Source: Rachicladosporium sp. CCFEE 5018
Taxonomy: Eukaryota > Ascomycota > Dothideomycetes > Cladosporiales > Cladosporiaceae
DNA length: 64,000 nt
NCBI GenBank assembly: GCA_002077045.2
Contig: KZ111151.1
Location: forward strand, 124,001 to 188,000
Reading direction: 5' to 3'
This document shows positions 41,726 through 50,822 of this stretch, in pieces. A model generated the notes under the pieces. That model was given only the letters and a program-made list of their open reading frames with translations, was not told where the DNA came from and did no database searches. Numbering within the stretch: position 1 is the stretch's first letter; each line of letters starts with the position of its first letter. Position numbers and translations under genes: made by a program.

Positions 41726-42072
41726 TCATTGTAATCCAACTTGACCTGCCGCACCCTTCTGCACATGTCCAAGGTATTGTCGACTTGTCGTGTTCCAGGC
41801 GGCCATGTACTTCTCCATGCAGTGTGTGTAGCAGGTCTCTTCGCCGGATGAGAGGGAGACGCCTGGTTTGGGTACGCAGCGTTCGAAGCAGTGATCATTG
41901 ATTTTCTGCATGAAAGTCAGGTGGTGGCCAGTGCGGGTGAGGACTGTACACTGGAAGGAGTGAAGCCCGAGTGACGACGATGGTAGGGAGGACGTACTTC
42001 AACCAGTTGGCGGGCATTGGCCAGGGCGGCTTGTTGCCGTATTTGCTGCATCACTGAGGTTTTGGCGTCCAT
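41726..42072 (-). CDS. TIM13: mitochondrial import inner membrane translocase subunit TIM13, copy 1
   Basis: Two exons on the minus strand, 42072-41998 and 41905-41726, joined 84 residues. The intron has a GTACGT donor and a CTGAC branch site. The protein has the twin CX3C signature of small Tims: CFERC at 31-35 and CYTHC at 50-54 with 14 residues between. The first exon encodes the amphipathic MDAKTSVMQQIRQQAALANA helix. KINDHCFERCVPKPG and CMEKYMAAWN mark the Tim13 subgroup. It forms a hexameric chaperone with Tim8 in the intermembrane space and escorts hydrophobic precursors such as Tim23. Divergent from TFG1 with 278 bp between start codons. Confidence 0.93.
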
Positions 42073-42350
42073 GACTGGCAGTATGTGGGAGACTAGAAAG
42101 GCGATGCGATGCTTGCTATGCTGAAGGCGCTGCAACGAGTGAAGGTCTGGTGACAGGGTCTCTTGACGTCGACTTTCACATGTCTTCGGGGGATAGCGGA
42201 ATCTTCCGTAGAGCCGCATGGTGCCTAGATGTCACTGCTTCGCGACTCTCTTCCTGACAACACTGCTCTCCATATGATTGCTCCGCTCTACACTACATCA
42301 GCATAAGCACGTCCGAGAATATTTGGAGAGAGAGAGAGAGAGAGGTCAGC
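42073..42350. promoter_or_regulatory. bidirectional promoter TIM13 / TFG1 with (GA)n tract (copy 1)
   Basis: 278 bp between divergent start codons. A (GA)n run at 42326-42345, immediately before the TFG1 start, is nearly absent in the other copy, where the spacer also measures 278 bp because of compensating indels. Confidence 0.55.
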
Positions 42351-44213
42351 ATGAGCTCCAACGCAGTACCTCGTCCTCGGAAGCGCGCTGCACCGAGTGC
42401 TTTCCTGGCACGCAAACCACCCTTGAAGAAAGCAGCTCTCTCCGCGGCTGGCACGCCCTCGCAACGCGCATATACGCCTACTCAGGCACCTAACGGGTCC
42501 GCCGCGGGTACCACGGAGAAGACCCAGCACGACCGTCCTCCGGACCAAGTTTTTGATGTGTACATCTCAAAGAGCGATCTCGAACAGGGCATGCGCTTCC
42601 ATGGCTTCAAATTCGACGTGAAACGCGACAATGAGAAGACGCCTACACAAATAATCGATCCGTGGAATGCCAGCGAGTTCACGAGGCCGGTCCACTTACA
42701 CAGACGCTACGCGCACGACAAGCAGGATAACGGAGACCAATCTGATGCGCCGTCAGGAATCGACGACAAGGAGCGCGAAGCGTTCAACGCGAAAAAGGCG
42801 GAAAGACAGGCAGAACGCGAGGCAAATCAGGCAAACATCGCTCCTGCCAGTGGAGCAGCAAAGCGAGCACCGCGGAAGAAGAACGAGAAGAACGTGATGG
42901 ACGTGTACTACGATGAGAATAATCCGAAGCAGCAGAAAGCCGCACAGCTACGTTACGAGGAGACGAAGCCGTGGCATTTGGAGGATTTCGATAACAAGAA
43001 CACCTGGATTGGAAGCTATCAGGAGCCGTTGTCCGAGCAGAGCGTACTCCTCACACTTCCGGAGACTGCAGACGGACCTTTCACAATGGTGCCTGTAGAG
43101 CGGTGGTACAAATTTACGGAGACTGGTAGGCTACCAAGCATGAGCACTGAGCAGGCGGAGAAGATCATGGCTTCGAAGATAAAGCCTTCGAGGTGGTTCA
43201 TGGGTACGCAGGTCGGGCAGCAGGAGGCGAAGAAAGCGGCGGTGCAGATGTTGAAGGAGAAAGCGGCAGCGGCCAGGCGTGCAGCTGAGGATGACACAGC
43301 CGCTGCGCCTCGTGTGAAGGACGAAGGAGACTTCTACAACGCAGATGTGGACGTTCTGGACATGGAATTCGCGGACGAGGAGTTTCAAGATGACGATGAG
43401 GGTGCGTTGGTGGTCGGCGAGGATGACGCGGATACGCGTGAGATTGAGCGCCGCATTCGCGAGGAGATGCGTGGGGCGAATATCTCCGCGCCTGGGCTGA
43501 AGGACCAGGACGCGGATTATGATCAGGAGGAAGAGCAGCAGAAGGAGCAAGGCAAGGAGCAGAAGAGGCGTGAGCGCAGGATGAAAAAGCGGTTGATCAA
43601 GAAGGAGAAGCAGTATCACTACGAGAGTGACTCTGACAGCGACCCGTATAACGATTCCAGCGAGGAAACAGACTCGGAGGAGGAGCGTGAGCGGGCTGAC
43701 GAAGAGAAGAAAGCCGAGGAGGAAGCCTTGAAGCTGACACAGGGAGGTGATCCCTCCGGCGCGTCGTCAAAGGGCACAAACACCCCATCCGGACGCCCTG
43801 AGAAGAAAGATGGCGTGCGCTTAACGAGTCTAAAGCGCCCTGGCTCGCCTAACCTATCGGATGTCAGCGGTAACGAGTCGCGCAAGAAACAACGTGTGGC
43901 GAACGATGAAACGCGTCGCATTCGCCTCAAGAACTCCCCTCCAGGCTCTCCGAGGAACGACGATACGCCCTCAGGATCACGCGCGCAGTCTCCTGCGCCA
44001 GTAGCTATGCCTTCGTTAGAGGAAGTCAGGGCTGCGATTCCGCCAGAAGGCATTGCTATTAAGGACCTAACGCTCAAATTCAGGGCTAGGGTGCAGGGAA
44101 AAGAGAATACTACTGCATTTATTAAGCTGGTATCTCAAGCAGGGCAACGCGACTCGACGTCGAAGTTGATTGTTCCTAAGGCGGGGGAACAAGAGGGGTC
44201 AAAGGAGGTTTAG
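42351..44213 (+). CDS. TFG1: TFIIF alpha subunit (RAP74/Tfg1), copy 1
   Basis: Single exon, 620 residues, ATG at 42351. The N-terminal half is the TFIIF-alpha dimerisation domain with FDVYISKSDLEQGMRFHGFKF, FTRPVHLHRRYAHDKQD and KPWHLEDFDNKNTWIGSYQE. WYKFTETGRLPSMSTEQAE is also conserved. It is followed by an acidic central region, a lysine-rich helix (RRERRMKKRLIKKEKQYHY), a Ser/Asp/Glu-rich stretch and a Ser/Pro-rich segment. The C-terminal MPSLEEVRAAIPPEGIAIKD is the start of the winged-helix domain that contacts the CTD phosphatase Fcp1. TFIIF accompanies RNA polymerase II at initiation and elongation. Length is ordinary for filamentous fungi. The pair at 62257 runs off the window. Confidence 0.94.
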   Translation: MSSNAVPRPRKRAAPSAFLARKPPLKKAALSAAGTPSQRAYTPTQAPNGSAAGTTEKTQHDRPPDQVFDVYISKSDLEQGMRFHGFKFDVKRDNEKTPTQIIDPWNASEFTRPVHLHRRYAHDKQDNGDQSDAPSGIDDKEREAFNAKKAERQAEREANQANIAPASGAAKRAPRKKNEKNVMDVYYDENNPKQQKAAQLRYEETKPWHLEDFDNKNTWIGSYQEPLSEQSVLLTLPETADGPFTMVPVERWYKFTETGRLPSMSTEQAEKIMASKIKPSRWFMGTQVGQQEAKKAAVQMLKEKAAAARRAAEDDTAAAPRVKDEGDFYNADVDVLDMEFADEEFQDDDEGALVVGEDDADTREIERRIREEMRGANISAPGLKDQDADYDQEEEQQKEQGKEQKRRERRMKKRLIKKEKQYHYESDSDSDPYNDSSEETDSEEERERADEEKKAEEEALKLTQGGDPSGASSKGTNTPSGRPEKKDGVRLTSLKRPGSPNLSDVSGNESRKKQRVANDETRRIRLKNSPPGSPRNDDTPSGSRAQSPAPVAMPSLEEVRAAIPPEGIAIKDLTLKFRARVQGKENTTAFIKLVSQAGQRDSTSKLIVPKAGEQEGSKEV

Positions 44214-46190
44214 ATAGTGGGAGAGGAGACCTGAGAGATGCTTACCTGAGTATGCAGTCTCTCCGTGGATCGTGTCATGTTTCTTGTGCATCTATCGTGG
44301 TGGCTGCAATAGTGGGTTCTGGAGATGGAGGCACAGAGAGAGGTAAGTACCACTTTCGCTCCTTAATGTCGTAAGGTCGATCTCTCACGGACAGTCATCA
44401 TGAAACGCACAATCGCGGTCAGCACTACGGCAGCAGTACCAAGTTTCAATTTCCGCGGAGAGACACCGTGGTTCGCACGCTGTGGTCGCTATCCCTAGAA
44501 TCTGGAAGCACGGTTGTTTACTCTCAGATGGCCGAAGTTCACTCTCTCACGGTCAAAGTCTTATGAGATCCACAGTCGTGGTCAGCACTACAATAGCGGT
44601 TCCATGCTCTCACTTCCACGGAGAGACACAGATAATTGTACCCCACCCTTGCTCTCTCTGAGCTTCAGCATCACAGTTTCCTTGCAGAACCCCAGAGGTC
44701 AGTCTCTCACGGACATGATAAGATGAAATTCACTGTCGCGGACAGCACTACAGCAGCAGTACCAAGCTTTTATTTCCACGGAGAGACGTAATCAGGGTGT
44801 GGCGTCGTCGCGCATCTCGAGCCCATCCGGCTTCTCACAGGCGATCCTTTGAGCAGCTCGCCTTTGCAGCTACACTTATAGCTGCGATACTAAGATTATA
44901 AGTTCACGGAGACACAGCGTCACGGAGAAGTAGCTAGCATTTCTCCGCCGGAATCTCGACAATGACCTTCTTCTCTCTGACATGCGTTTTGAGAGCTCAC
45001 TGTCACAGCTACCATTATAGCAGTGGTCCCAGGGTTTGGGCGTCTCGGAGAAACTCGGTCAAAGTGTGCTTTTGTCGTCTTTGCAAAGCAATCACAGCAT
45101 AGCCCGCTGGGTCAATTACTTGAGGCCGTGTATTCCTCACGCGTACCTCGACAACGAAGGCCCGATCGAGAGTCATGGAAGTGTGCCGTGATGGCGCACA
45201 ATGCTACGGAGGTAGCGTCATCCATTGGACCTTGAGTCTGTTCTCTGTCGCTGCATGCAACGCGGAGGGCTGTTGCCAGGCAGACGAGGTAGAGGTGGGC
45301 TGCTGTGAGGGTGTCTTGACTCTCCGACTTGGGAATGTTCGGAAGCAAGGCAAATCCAGGAAGCGATACCACCCAACGCACAACTTCGGCTCTCGGCGTG
45401 CAGATAATTCTCTCAGTCAGCACGAAACATCCTGCGTAGCTGTCGTGGTTGACGAGATCTCGGCTTGTCAGTCAAGTCCTCTTCTCTGTTCAGTGGCTAA
45501 CGTTGCGCAAAGCCCTGGCCAGAAGTCAGAAGGAAGGTCAAGGCCGTGTGTGTATCGTCCGAGAACTTGGTCCGAGTTCCGCACCACTCAGCACCTTCAT
45601 CGCACGCTTCCGCTGCAATGGAATCTGCTTGGATCAGATGATCGAATGTCGGAGCATAGTAAGAATCATTGGCGAGGACTGTCAGCCTGGTCGCCTTCTG
45701 GCGGGCCTGCTCTTATTACGATGTTGAAGTTCTCCTTGGGCGCTCAGCCTTGCATTCGAGCGTCAAATGTGGTGGTCTTCCAAGGAAGTGGGGCAGCCTA
45801 TCGCCGTCCATTTTAAGGAGCCCCTGGTACCTTCGCTTCGATGAACATGTGTTGTGTATGCAGTATAGAGAGTATATTCAGCCGGGCGTCGAAAGCGATC
45901 TGATTGGCGGCTAAGGATGCTATGAAAGTCGTGAAGAACCTGGCGAAGAAGATGTAAAGACTGACTGTCAGATATGATGAGAGGTAAGCTTTGCACTACC
46001 ATTGAACGTTGCGTGGGTTCTGGCCGGCGCGCTGACTTGACCAGACAGGGTCTACGACCAATCCGCTGCAGGGGACTCAGAGGACGGGATGTGGGCGATC
46101 ATGAAAGGCTCAAATCCATGGCAGCTACGCATTATGGTGTACGATAACGAAGAACGTGCGAAAGTGCACTTACAGCAAAAACGTTTCTTC
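44214..46190. other. intergenic TFG1 / PLPBP with repeat array
   Basis: About 2 kb between convergent genes. The first 850 bp hold the palindromic repeat array listed separately. From 45060 to 46190 there are only overlapping frames (for example 45175-45816, 213 codons) without domains. No counterpart from contig 3 is visible for comparison. Confidence 0.5.
44258..45056. repeat. array of six degenerate ~86-bp palindrome-ended units
   Basis: Units start near 44258, 44381, 44543, 44703, 44831 and 44970 (spacing 123-162 bp). Units 2-4 begin TCTCTCACGG and end CCRCGGAGAGAC, so each unit has inverted ends. The centre carries a shared GTCAGCACTACRRYAGCRGT-like core, followed by CCAAG or similar. 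The first unit begins TCTCTCCGTGG, the exact reverse complement of the common unit end. Units 5 and 6 are more diverged. No coding capacity. It could be a minisatellite built from a small foldback element. Confidence 0.75.
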
Positions 46191-46753
46191 TCACTTCTCC
46201 CCTGCTACAGCCGCCTTTACCTCTGCATCTCTCTTCGCCGGTCTTTCTCCGAAAATCTTAGTCCCTACCCTGACTTCATCGCTGCCTTGCCGTATCGCAG
46301 CCTCGAAGTCAGAGCTCATGCCCATGCCGAGCTCCAAGTCTGCTTCGTTTATGCCCAGTTCCTTCGCCACCTGATCCCGCATCTCTCTCAGCGCGACAAA
46401 ATCCTCGTTCTCGGTCTCGGGCGTGCTAGCCTTACTTCTTGCAATCGCACCTATGGTCATTAGACCAGCGAGCTGCAGATGCGGACAATCGTCCCTGATA
46501 TGTTTGCACAACGCCAATGCATCCTTGGGTTCGACTCCGCTCTTCTCCTCTTCGCCGGAGGTATTGATCTGTGCTTGAACTCGCAGCTTCTCGGGAAGAT
46601 CTTGCTTCTCGGCCAGCGCTGCACGACCCTTCTCGAGTGCGTTCGCCTTCTTCACGCTATCAACGCTACTCACGCACCACAAGTTCGGTACCTGCTCAGC
46701 AAGGGGCTTGCACTTGTTGGTCTGCAGGGCTCCAATCATGTGCCATTTGATTG
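46191..46753 (-). CDS. PLP homeostasis protein (YggS/PROSC/PLPBP family), N-terminus lost in gap
   Basis: Minus-strand frame entering from gap 2 and ending at 46191, 187 visible codons plus stop. The first visible residues IKWHMIGALQTNKCKPLA match the conserved motif of the YggS/PLPBP family (alanine racemase N-terminal domain fold). It continues with VSSVDSVKKANAL, VQAQINTSGEEEKSGV, LAGLMTIGAI and ELGMGMSSDFEAAI. The motif GSDEVRVGTKIFGER at the end binds the PLP phosphate. The N-terminal third, with the PLP-binding lysine, is missing because contig 2 stops at 46753. Family role: carries PLP and keeps vitamin B6 and amino-acid pools balanced, without known catalysis. Yeast homologue YBL036C. 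Not a pseudogene on present evidence. Confidence 0.9.
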
Positions 46754-46853
46754 NNNNNNNNNNNNNNNNNNNNNNNNNNNNNNNNNNNNNNNNNNNNNNN
46801 NNNNNNNNNNNNNNNNNNNNNNNNNNNNNNNNNNNNNNNNNNNNNNNNNNNNN
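46754..46853. other. assembly gap 2, 100 N
   Basis: Exactly 100 N between the interior of the PLPBP coding region (left) and the interior of the SEC4 last exon (right). The two sides are not neighbours in any copy seen here, so the gap marks a scaffold join of unknown true distance and order. Confidence 0.99.
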
Positions 46854-47140
46854 CAGAAGGCGTGAACAAAATCCTCATTGGCAACAAGTGCGACTGGGAA
46901 GAGAAGCGCGCTGTTTCCACAGCCCAAGGCGAGGCTCTAGCACAAGAACTCGGCATCCCGTTCATGGAAGTGAGCGCGAAGAGCAACATAAACGTTGAGA
47001 AAGCTTTCTTCAGTCTGGCGGGTGATATCAAGAAGCGGATCGTGGATACGCAGCAACCGCAGCAGCAGCAACAGCCGACTGGAGGTGTGCAGGTCGGTGG
47101 AGGGCAAGGAGTGGCAGGACTTGGGAAGAACTGTTGCTGA
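46854..47140 (+). CDS. SEC4: SEC4-type GTPase, 3' exon fragment (contig 3), identical to contig 1 end
   Basis: The same 3' segment of SEC4, ending KNCC with TGA at 47138-47140. Its first 285 bp are identical to 26659-26943, including the four sites where the contig 2 copy differs. It is therefore best read as the continuation of the complete gene at 26195, meaning contig 3 follows contig 1 directly and this is the same exon sequenced into both contig ends. Confidence 0.92.
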
Positions 47141-47427
47141 GTGGATTGGAAGGCAGGATGTGCATGTGTGTGGGGAAGAGAGCGACATGATAGAGCGAGA
47201 ATGGCGTTCAGGGCGTTCGAGGAGCGGCATCTCGAGACAGAGATGCTTGTTGTACAGAAGATCACAATCTCAGCAAGCGATTATACTTTGACAACACGGA
47301 GAGTTACGGTCGCAATGATAGTAGGACCCTGCTGCGTTGACGCTACATACTCCGTTCCTAGGGTAGATGCCCATGCTAGACCCGCTAAATATGCAATCCC
47401 ATTCCCTCCACCACGACCGCATCATGC

Positions 47428-48492
47428 TCACCTCTGTGTCAGCGTCGTAGCAGGCACCTGGCCCTTCACCGGAGGCGGCTGATTAGGCGTCTGGAACGTC
47501 TTCTGCCGCTCCGCGTACTGCTTCACGATGACCGAGCAGCTGATCTCCTGACACAGCTTCTTCCGTCTCCGCTCGTCCAGCAAACCCACGAATTCCAGCC
47601 CTGAAGCCCGTTCGAGTGCTTCCACAGGGACTTCGAAGTCTTGTAACGGCTTGTCGTTCGGTATACGGTCGTTGGGCAGCACGAATGCTCCGAGTGATAC
47701 GTTGCCTCCCACCTTCCCATCTTCAGCGTAGATGATCTTGTAGAAGTGCGTTGGCACCGCGATGTTCGGTGGGTGGCCGATGACTTCGTACGTGACTTTC
47801 CACTTGCTGTCGACAGGATCTTGTTTGGGAAGGTACAGCGGCCCTGTCACGACTCGGACAGAGGGGTAGAAGCTCGTCAACCTCCTCACGAAGTCCTCAA
47901 AATGCGCCCAATAGTCCCTATTAAACCCCTCCCCAGCCTGCGGACACATATTGCTCAGCGCGAACGTTGCGTCCATAGCCTCCTGACTCCACTTCGCGTC
48001 TGCGGCAGGCACTTGGTGGCCGCGATCATAGCCGGAGCGAAAGTAGTCTGCTAGCTTTGCGCGGAATTTGACTGGGATGGAGGGGTCTTCGGTGAAGACT
48101 GAGTGTCTACGGTCGCCATGGGAGATCGTGAGGCTCAGGGGCGTAATGTGCTCGGCGGACCAATATGGGTTGCGGGTTGTGCGGTTGAAGGAGGAGGTCA
48201 GGGAGGGAGTCGTGCGGAGATCTGAGATGGGGCCGGGGAAGCCGTATTGGAAAAGGCCAGAGGGGTCGACGGGTGGGATTGAAGGCGGTGTTGGGCCATC
48301 GGGCGGTATGGGTGAAGGGTGTTGTGGACTTGTCCGAGAGGGAAATGGTGGAGTCGTGGTGGAAGGTGCGGCGAGGGCACCCTCTTGTTGTCTTCGAGAT
48401 CCGAAGACTACTGCTGTTGCTGCTGCTCCTACTGCTGCTGATGCGCCGGCAACGAGGGCGAGTGTGAATTTCGACATGTTGAGTGGTGGCAT
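47428..48492 (-). CDS. NUC1: mitochondrial endonuclease G (NUC1), copy 2
   Basis: 354 residues, ATG at 48492, same layout as the gene at 27620: hydrophobic N-terminal anchor, Pro/Ser/Thr linker, ββα-metal nuclease domain with DRGH and LSNMCPQ. Most amino-acid differences fall in the linker (about residues 40-70). In the nuclease domain I see only scattered changes, such as Val186 to Ala after MCPQ and Gly to Glu in EALGRASG, none at catalytic positions. Concentration of changes in the linker indicates that both copies are under constraint. Confidence 0.94.
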   Translation of the reverse strand: MPPLNMSKFTLALVAGASAAVGAAATAVVFGSRRQQEGALAAPSTTTPPFPSRTSPQHPSPIPPDGPTPPSIPPVDPSGLFQYGFPGPISDLRTTPSLTSSFNRTTRNPYWSAEHITPLSLTISHGDRRHSVFTEDPSIPVKFRAKLADYFRSGYDRGHQVPAADAKWSQEAMDATFALSNMCPQAGEGFNRDYWAHFEDFVRRLTSFYPSVRVVTGPLYLPKQDPVDSKWKVTYEVIGHPPNIAVPTHFYKIIYAEDGKVGGNVSLGAFVLPNDRIPNDKPLQDFEVPVEALERASGLEFVGLLDERRRKKLCQEISCSVIVKQYAERQKTFQTPNQPPPVKGQVPATTLTQR

Positions 48493-49304
48493 GCGAGAGG
48501 GAGAGGAGAAGTAAGATGAGGGAGCAGGCCTTTCAACACTCCAGGCTCCTCTTCAGCCTACCTCTGTGCACGCGGTGCTACGATGATGTCCAGTCACTTG
48601 ATTGATGTTTCAGATTCTACGCGCCTTCAGACGCGTTTGCGAGTCGGCAACCGGAGAAAGTCAGGTTCCGAGATAGGATTGTGCTGTCTCTCCAGATGTC
48701 TGGACACTCGACAGTGGTCTCTTCGTGTTGCCCAGGACAGTGAACTTCCCGCCGCTGTGTCTGTGGGAGGACCGACTCATGGACGGGAATGTCTGCGAGT
48801 AGTCTGCCCATTCTCTCTCCCCGATAGTGAGCATTAGTGGCTGCCGTGTAGGCGCGATTCTGACAGCACAAGACCGATCAGGAGCTGCGAGAAGTGGAGC
48901 CTTTCGCCATCCAGAAGATGCTCTCTCATCAGTACAGTAGGCGATGGAGGACGTTCGTGGTGCAAATGACGATAGCACAAGGGTTCTCTGTATCGAGAAG
49001 AGCGGAAGCAGTGGGCCAGGCTCAGAGCTGTCTAGTTGCAGCAGAAGAACCTTACCCTAAGGTACTAACCCTGGAAGAAGTACCTCTGCTTCTCCAAAAG
49101 GCCTATACGTTGATCGTGCTCCAATCAGCTCATCCGCGGCTGTAGGGTCCTATAGCACCGCAATTGTGAGGTTCCAGCGTCTGAGAGGAAGACCCTATCT
49201 GTTCTACTCTCTCACGCAGACAACGAGCGACCCACGAACTACTGCAGATGCGATCGTAGTAGCATAAGAGCGTTCAATGGAGTACAGAGCTTGCACGCCG
49301 GACA
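48493..49304. other. intergenic NUC1 / HGH1 (copy 2)
   Basis: Equivalent of 28685-29492, similar length with point differences and a few indels. No supported gene. Confidence 0.5.
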
Positions 49305-50556
49305 CTACAACACTTCTATCATTTCTTCCTCTTCATCTACCTCCTCGATCCTTTGATCATTCCCTTTCCCCTCTTCCGCGCCTTCGCCTTCCTCATCCCT
49401 CATCAGGACCTGCACCAATCGATCGCAGCCCTCTCGAACACCCTCATCTTCCACAGCCTCATGCAACTCTCTGACGATAGGATACACTCTTACCTCTCGC
49501 AGTCTGTCCCGCCCTTCTCTCGTAGTAGTAAGCAGCAACAGCGTCTCGAGATGCGTGACCAGAATATCGACCTGCGGCTCGCGCTTCTTGTCGTCATCTA
49601 GCAGCTGGCATTCATCCAGCATCCCGTCCGAGTCCTCAGAGCTGTAGGACTCGGAGCCCATGAGCGGAAGCAAAATGTAAGGCAATAGATGGATATCAGG
49701 CTCCGAAAGAAGTGCTGCATGGTCAGACATCGAGAATGCGGAGTTCTTGAGCGTGTTCGCGACGCCTCTCCGTCTGATAGTCGAGGAGTGCTCGGTGAAT
49801 ACCATGATCTTCGAGATCGGTACGACATCGCCATCTGACTTACGGGGCGTGAGAAAATGCTTCCTACCCTCGGGAAACTTGGCGAGATCGGAGAAGAGGT
49901 AGGAGAGGTAGTCGTAGTTTGCCTTCTTGTTATAGGAGCCGGCTGAGCCTTTGACGAAGGCATCGAGGACTTGGTCGATGGCTAGCTTAGAGGTGGAGAG
50001 GGAGGCTATGGGCACACGGGAGAGTGTCAAGAGCTTTGTGATCGACGGCGACTTGGAAAGGTTGGCTAGGAGCATGCATTGGGCGTCGGCGTTTACATCA
50101 GTGGAGGACTGGGAGTATCGTCAAACAAATATTCGAAATCAAGAGACATTACTGCTTACAAGTATTCGAGACAGCAAGCTCTCGAGGAATGCATCATCGC
50201 CCGCGAGCGCTTCGAGGACTTCGGCATCGGTCGAGAGGTTGATGAGGATTGTCAAGGCATGGGCGGCGATCGGGGTGTAGTCTTTGATCAAGAGCTTGAG
50301 ATCCCGGATAGGTTCGAGCTCATTTCGTTTGAACAGACTTGGCTGAGCTGTGCTATATCCAACGAGATTCTCGGTGGCTGCGATGCAAGCATTAGGATTG
50401 AGTCGATATCGTCGTCAATTGATCGCTCACGTGCGCACCAATCTGACGGATGTCTTTGTTGCCGTGGTGGAGGAACTCGACCAGCTATTATTGTGATCAG
50501 TTATTGATCAGAATCGTCGGGTGATTCTTTCGTACCTCCTCGAGTTCTGTAGGCAT
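49305..50556 (-). CDS. HGH1: HGH1 family armadillo-like protein, copy 2
   Basis: Four exons, 50556-50536, 50484-50439, 50377-50160 and 50108-49305, joined 362 residues, identical exon sizes to the other copy. The intron donors vary slightly (GTACGA for intron 1, GTAAGC instead of GTGAGC for intron 3), which confirms the exon edges. About a dozen conservative substitutions are visible in the last exon, for example Ala to Glu in KFPAGRK. The frame is intact and it should be functional. It diverges from the golgin copy at 50823. Confidence 0.92.
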
Positions 50557-50822
50557 ACTTGCTACATGCCGTATTGATCGATGCGAACGACGGATTCGTC
50601 GACAAATTTACATGTGCTCGGTCTGGAGTCTGAACAGCGCGAGGCAATCCGAGCCGAGCTCCGGTGTGACAGCGTCCAAGCAATGGTAACGATGACCTGT
50701 CCAACCCTAAGGTACTTTGTACTACACTGTCTTCGCTTCTTCCTGTACTGTCGCTGTACGTTTGCTAATGTCAGGTCATGCTTATACGAAGTAATGTGTA
50801 TGCATAGCGGAGAGACCTCACC
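50557..50822. promoter_or_regulatory. bidirectional promoter HGH1 / golgin (copy 2)
   Basis: 266 bp, the same length as in the other copy. The last roughly 100 bp before the golgin start are almost identical between copies. The HGH1-proximal half is more diverged. Confidence 0.5.

Larger units (their letters stand above)
27044..46753. repeat. duplicated block copy 1 (contig 2): SEC4 3' end to TFG1, plus 3' extension
   Basis: This contig is collinear with 46854-64000. The offset grows from 19810 bp at SEC4 to 19906 bp at TFG1 through small indels. All genes are in the same order and orientation in both. The part from about 44,214 to 46,753 (repeat array and PLPBP gene) has no counterpart in view because contig 3 leaves the window first. 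Probably an allelic or homeologous copy rather than a tandem duplication. Confidence 0.9.

Noticed and set aside
41098..41898. 266-codon minus frame overlapping the TIM13 last exon
   Set aside because: Read in another frame of TIM13 and broken in the other copy by a one-base deletion near 61480. Shadow of the real gene plus intergenic DNA.
45175..45816. 213-codon frame downstream of the repeat array
   Set aside because: Cysteine-rich but without motif or family resemblance, overlapped by another frame in the same region. No second copy in view to test selection.
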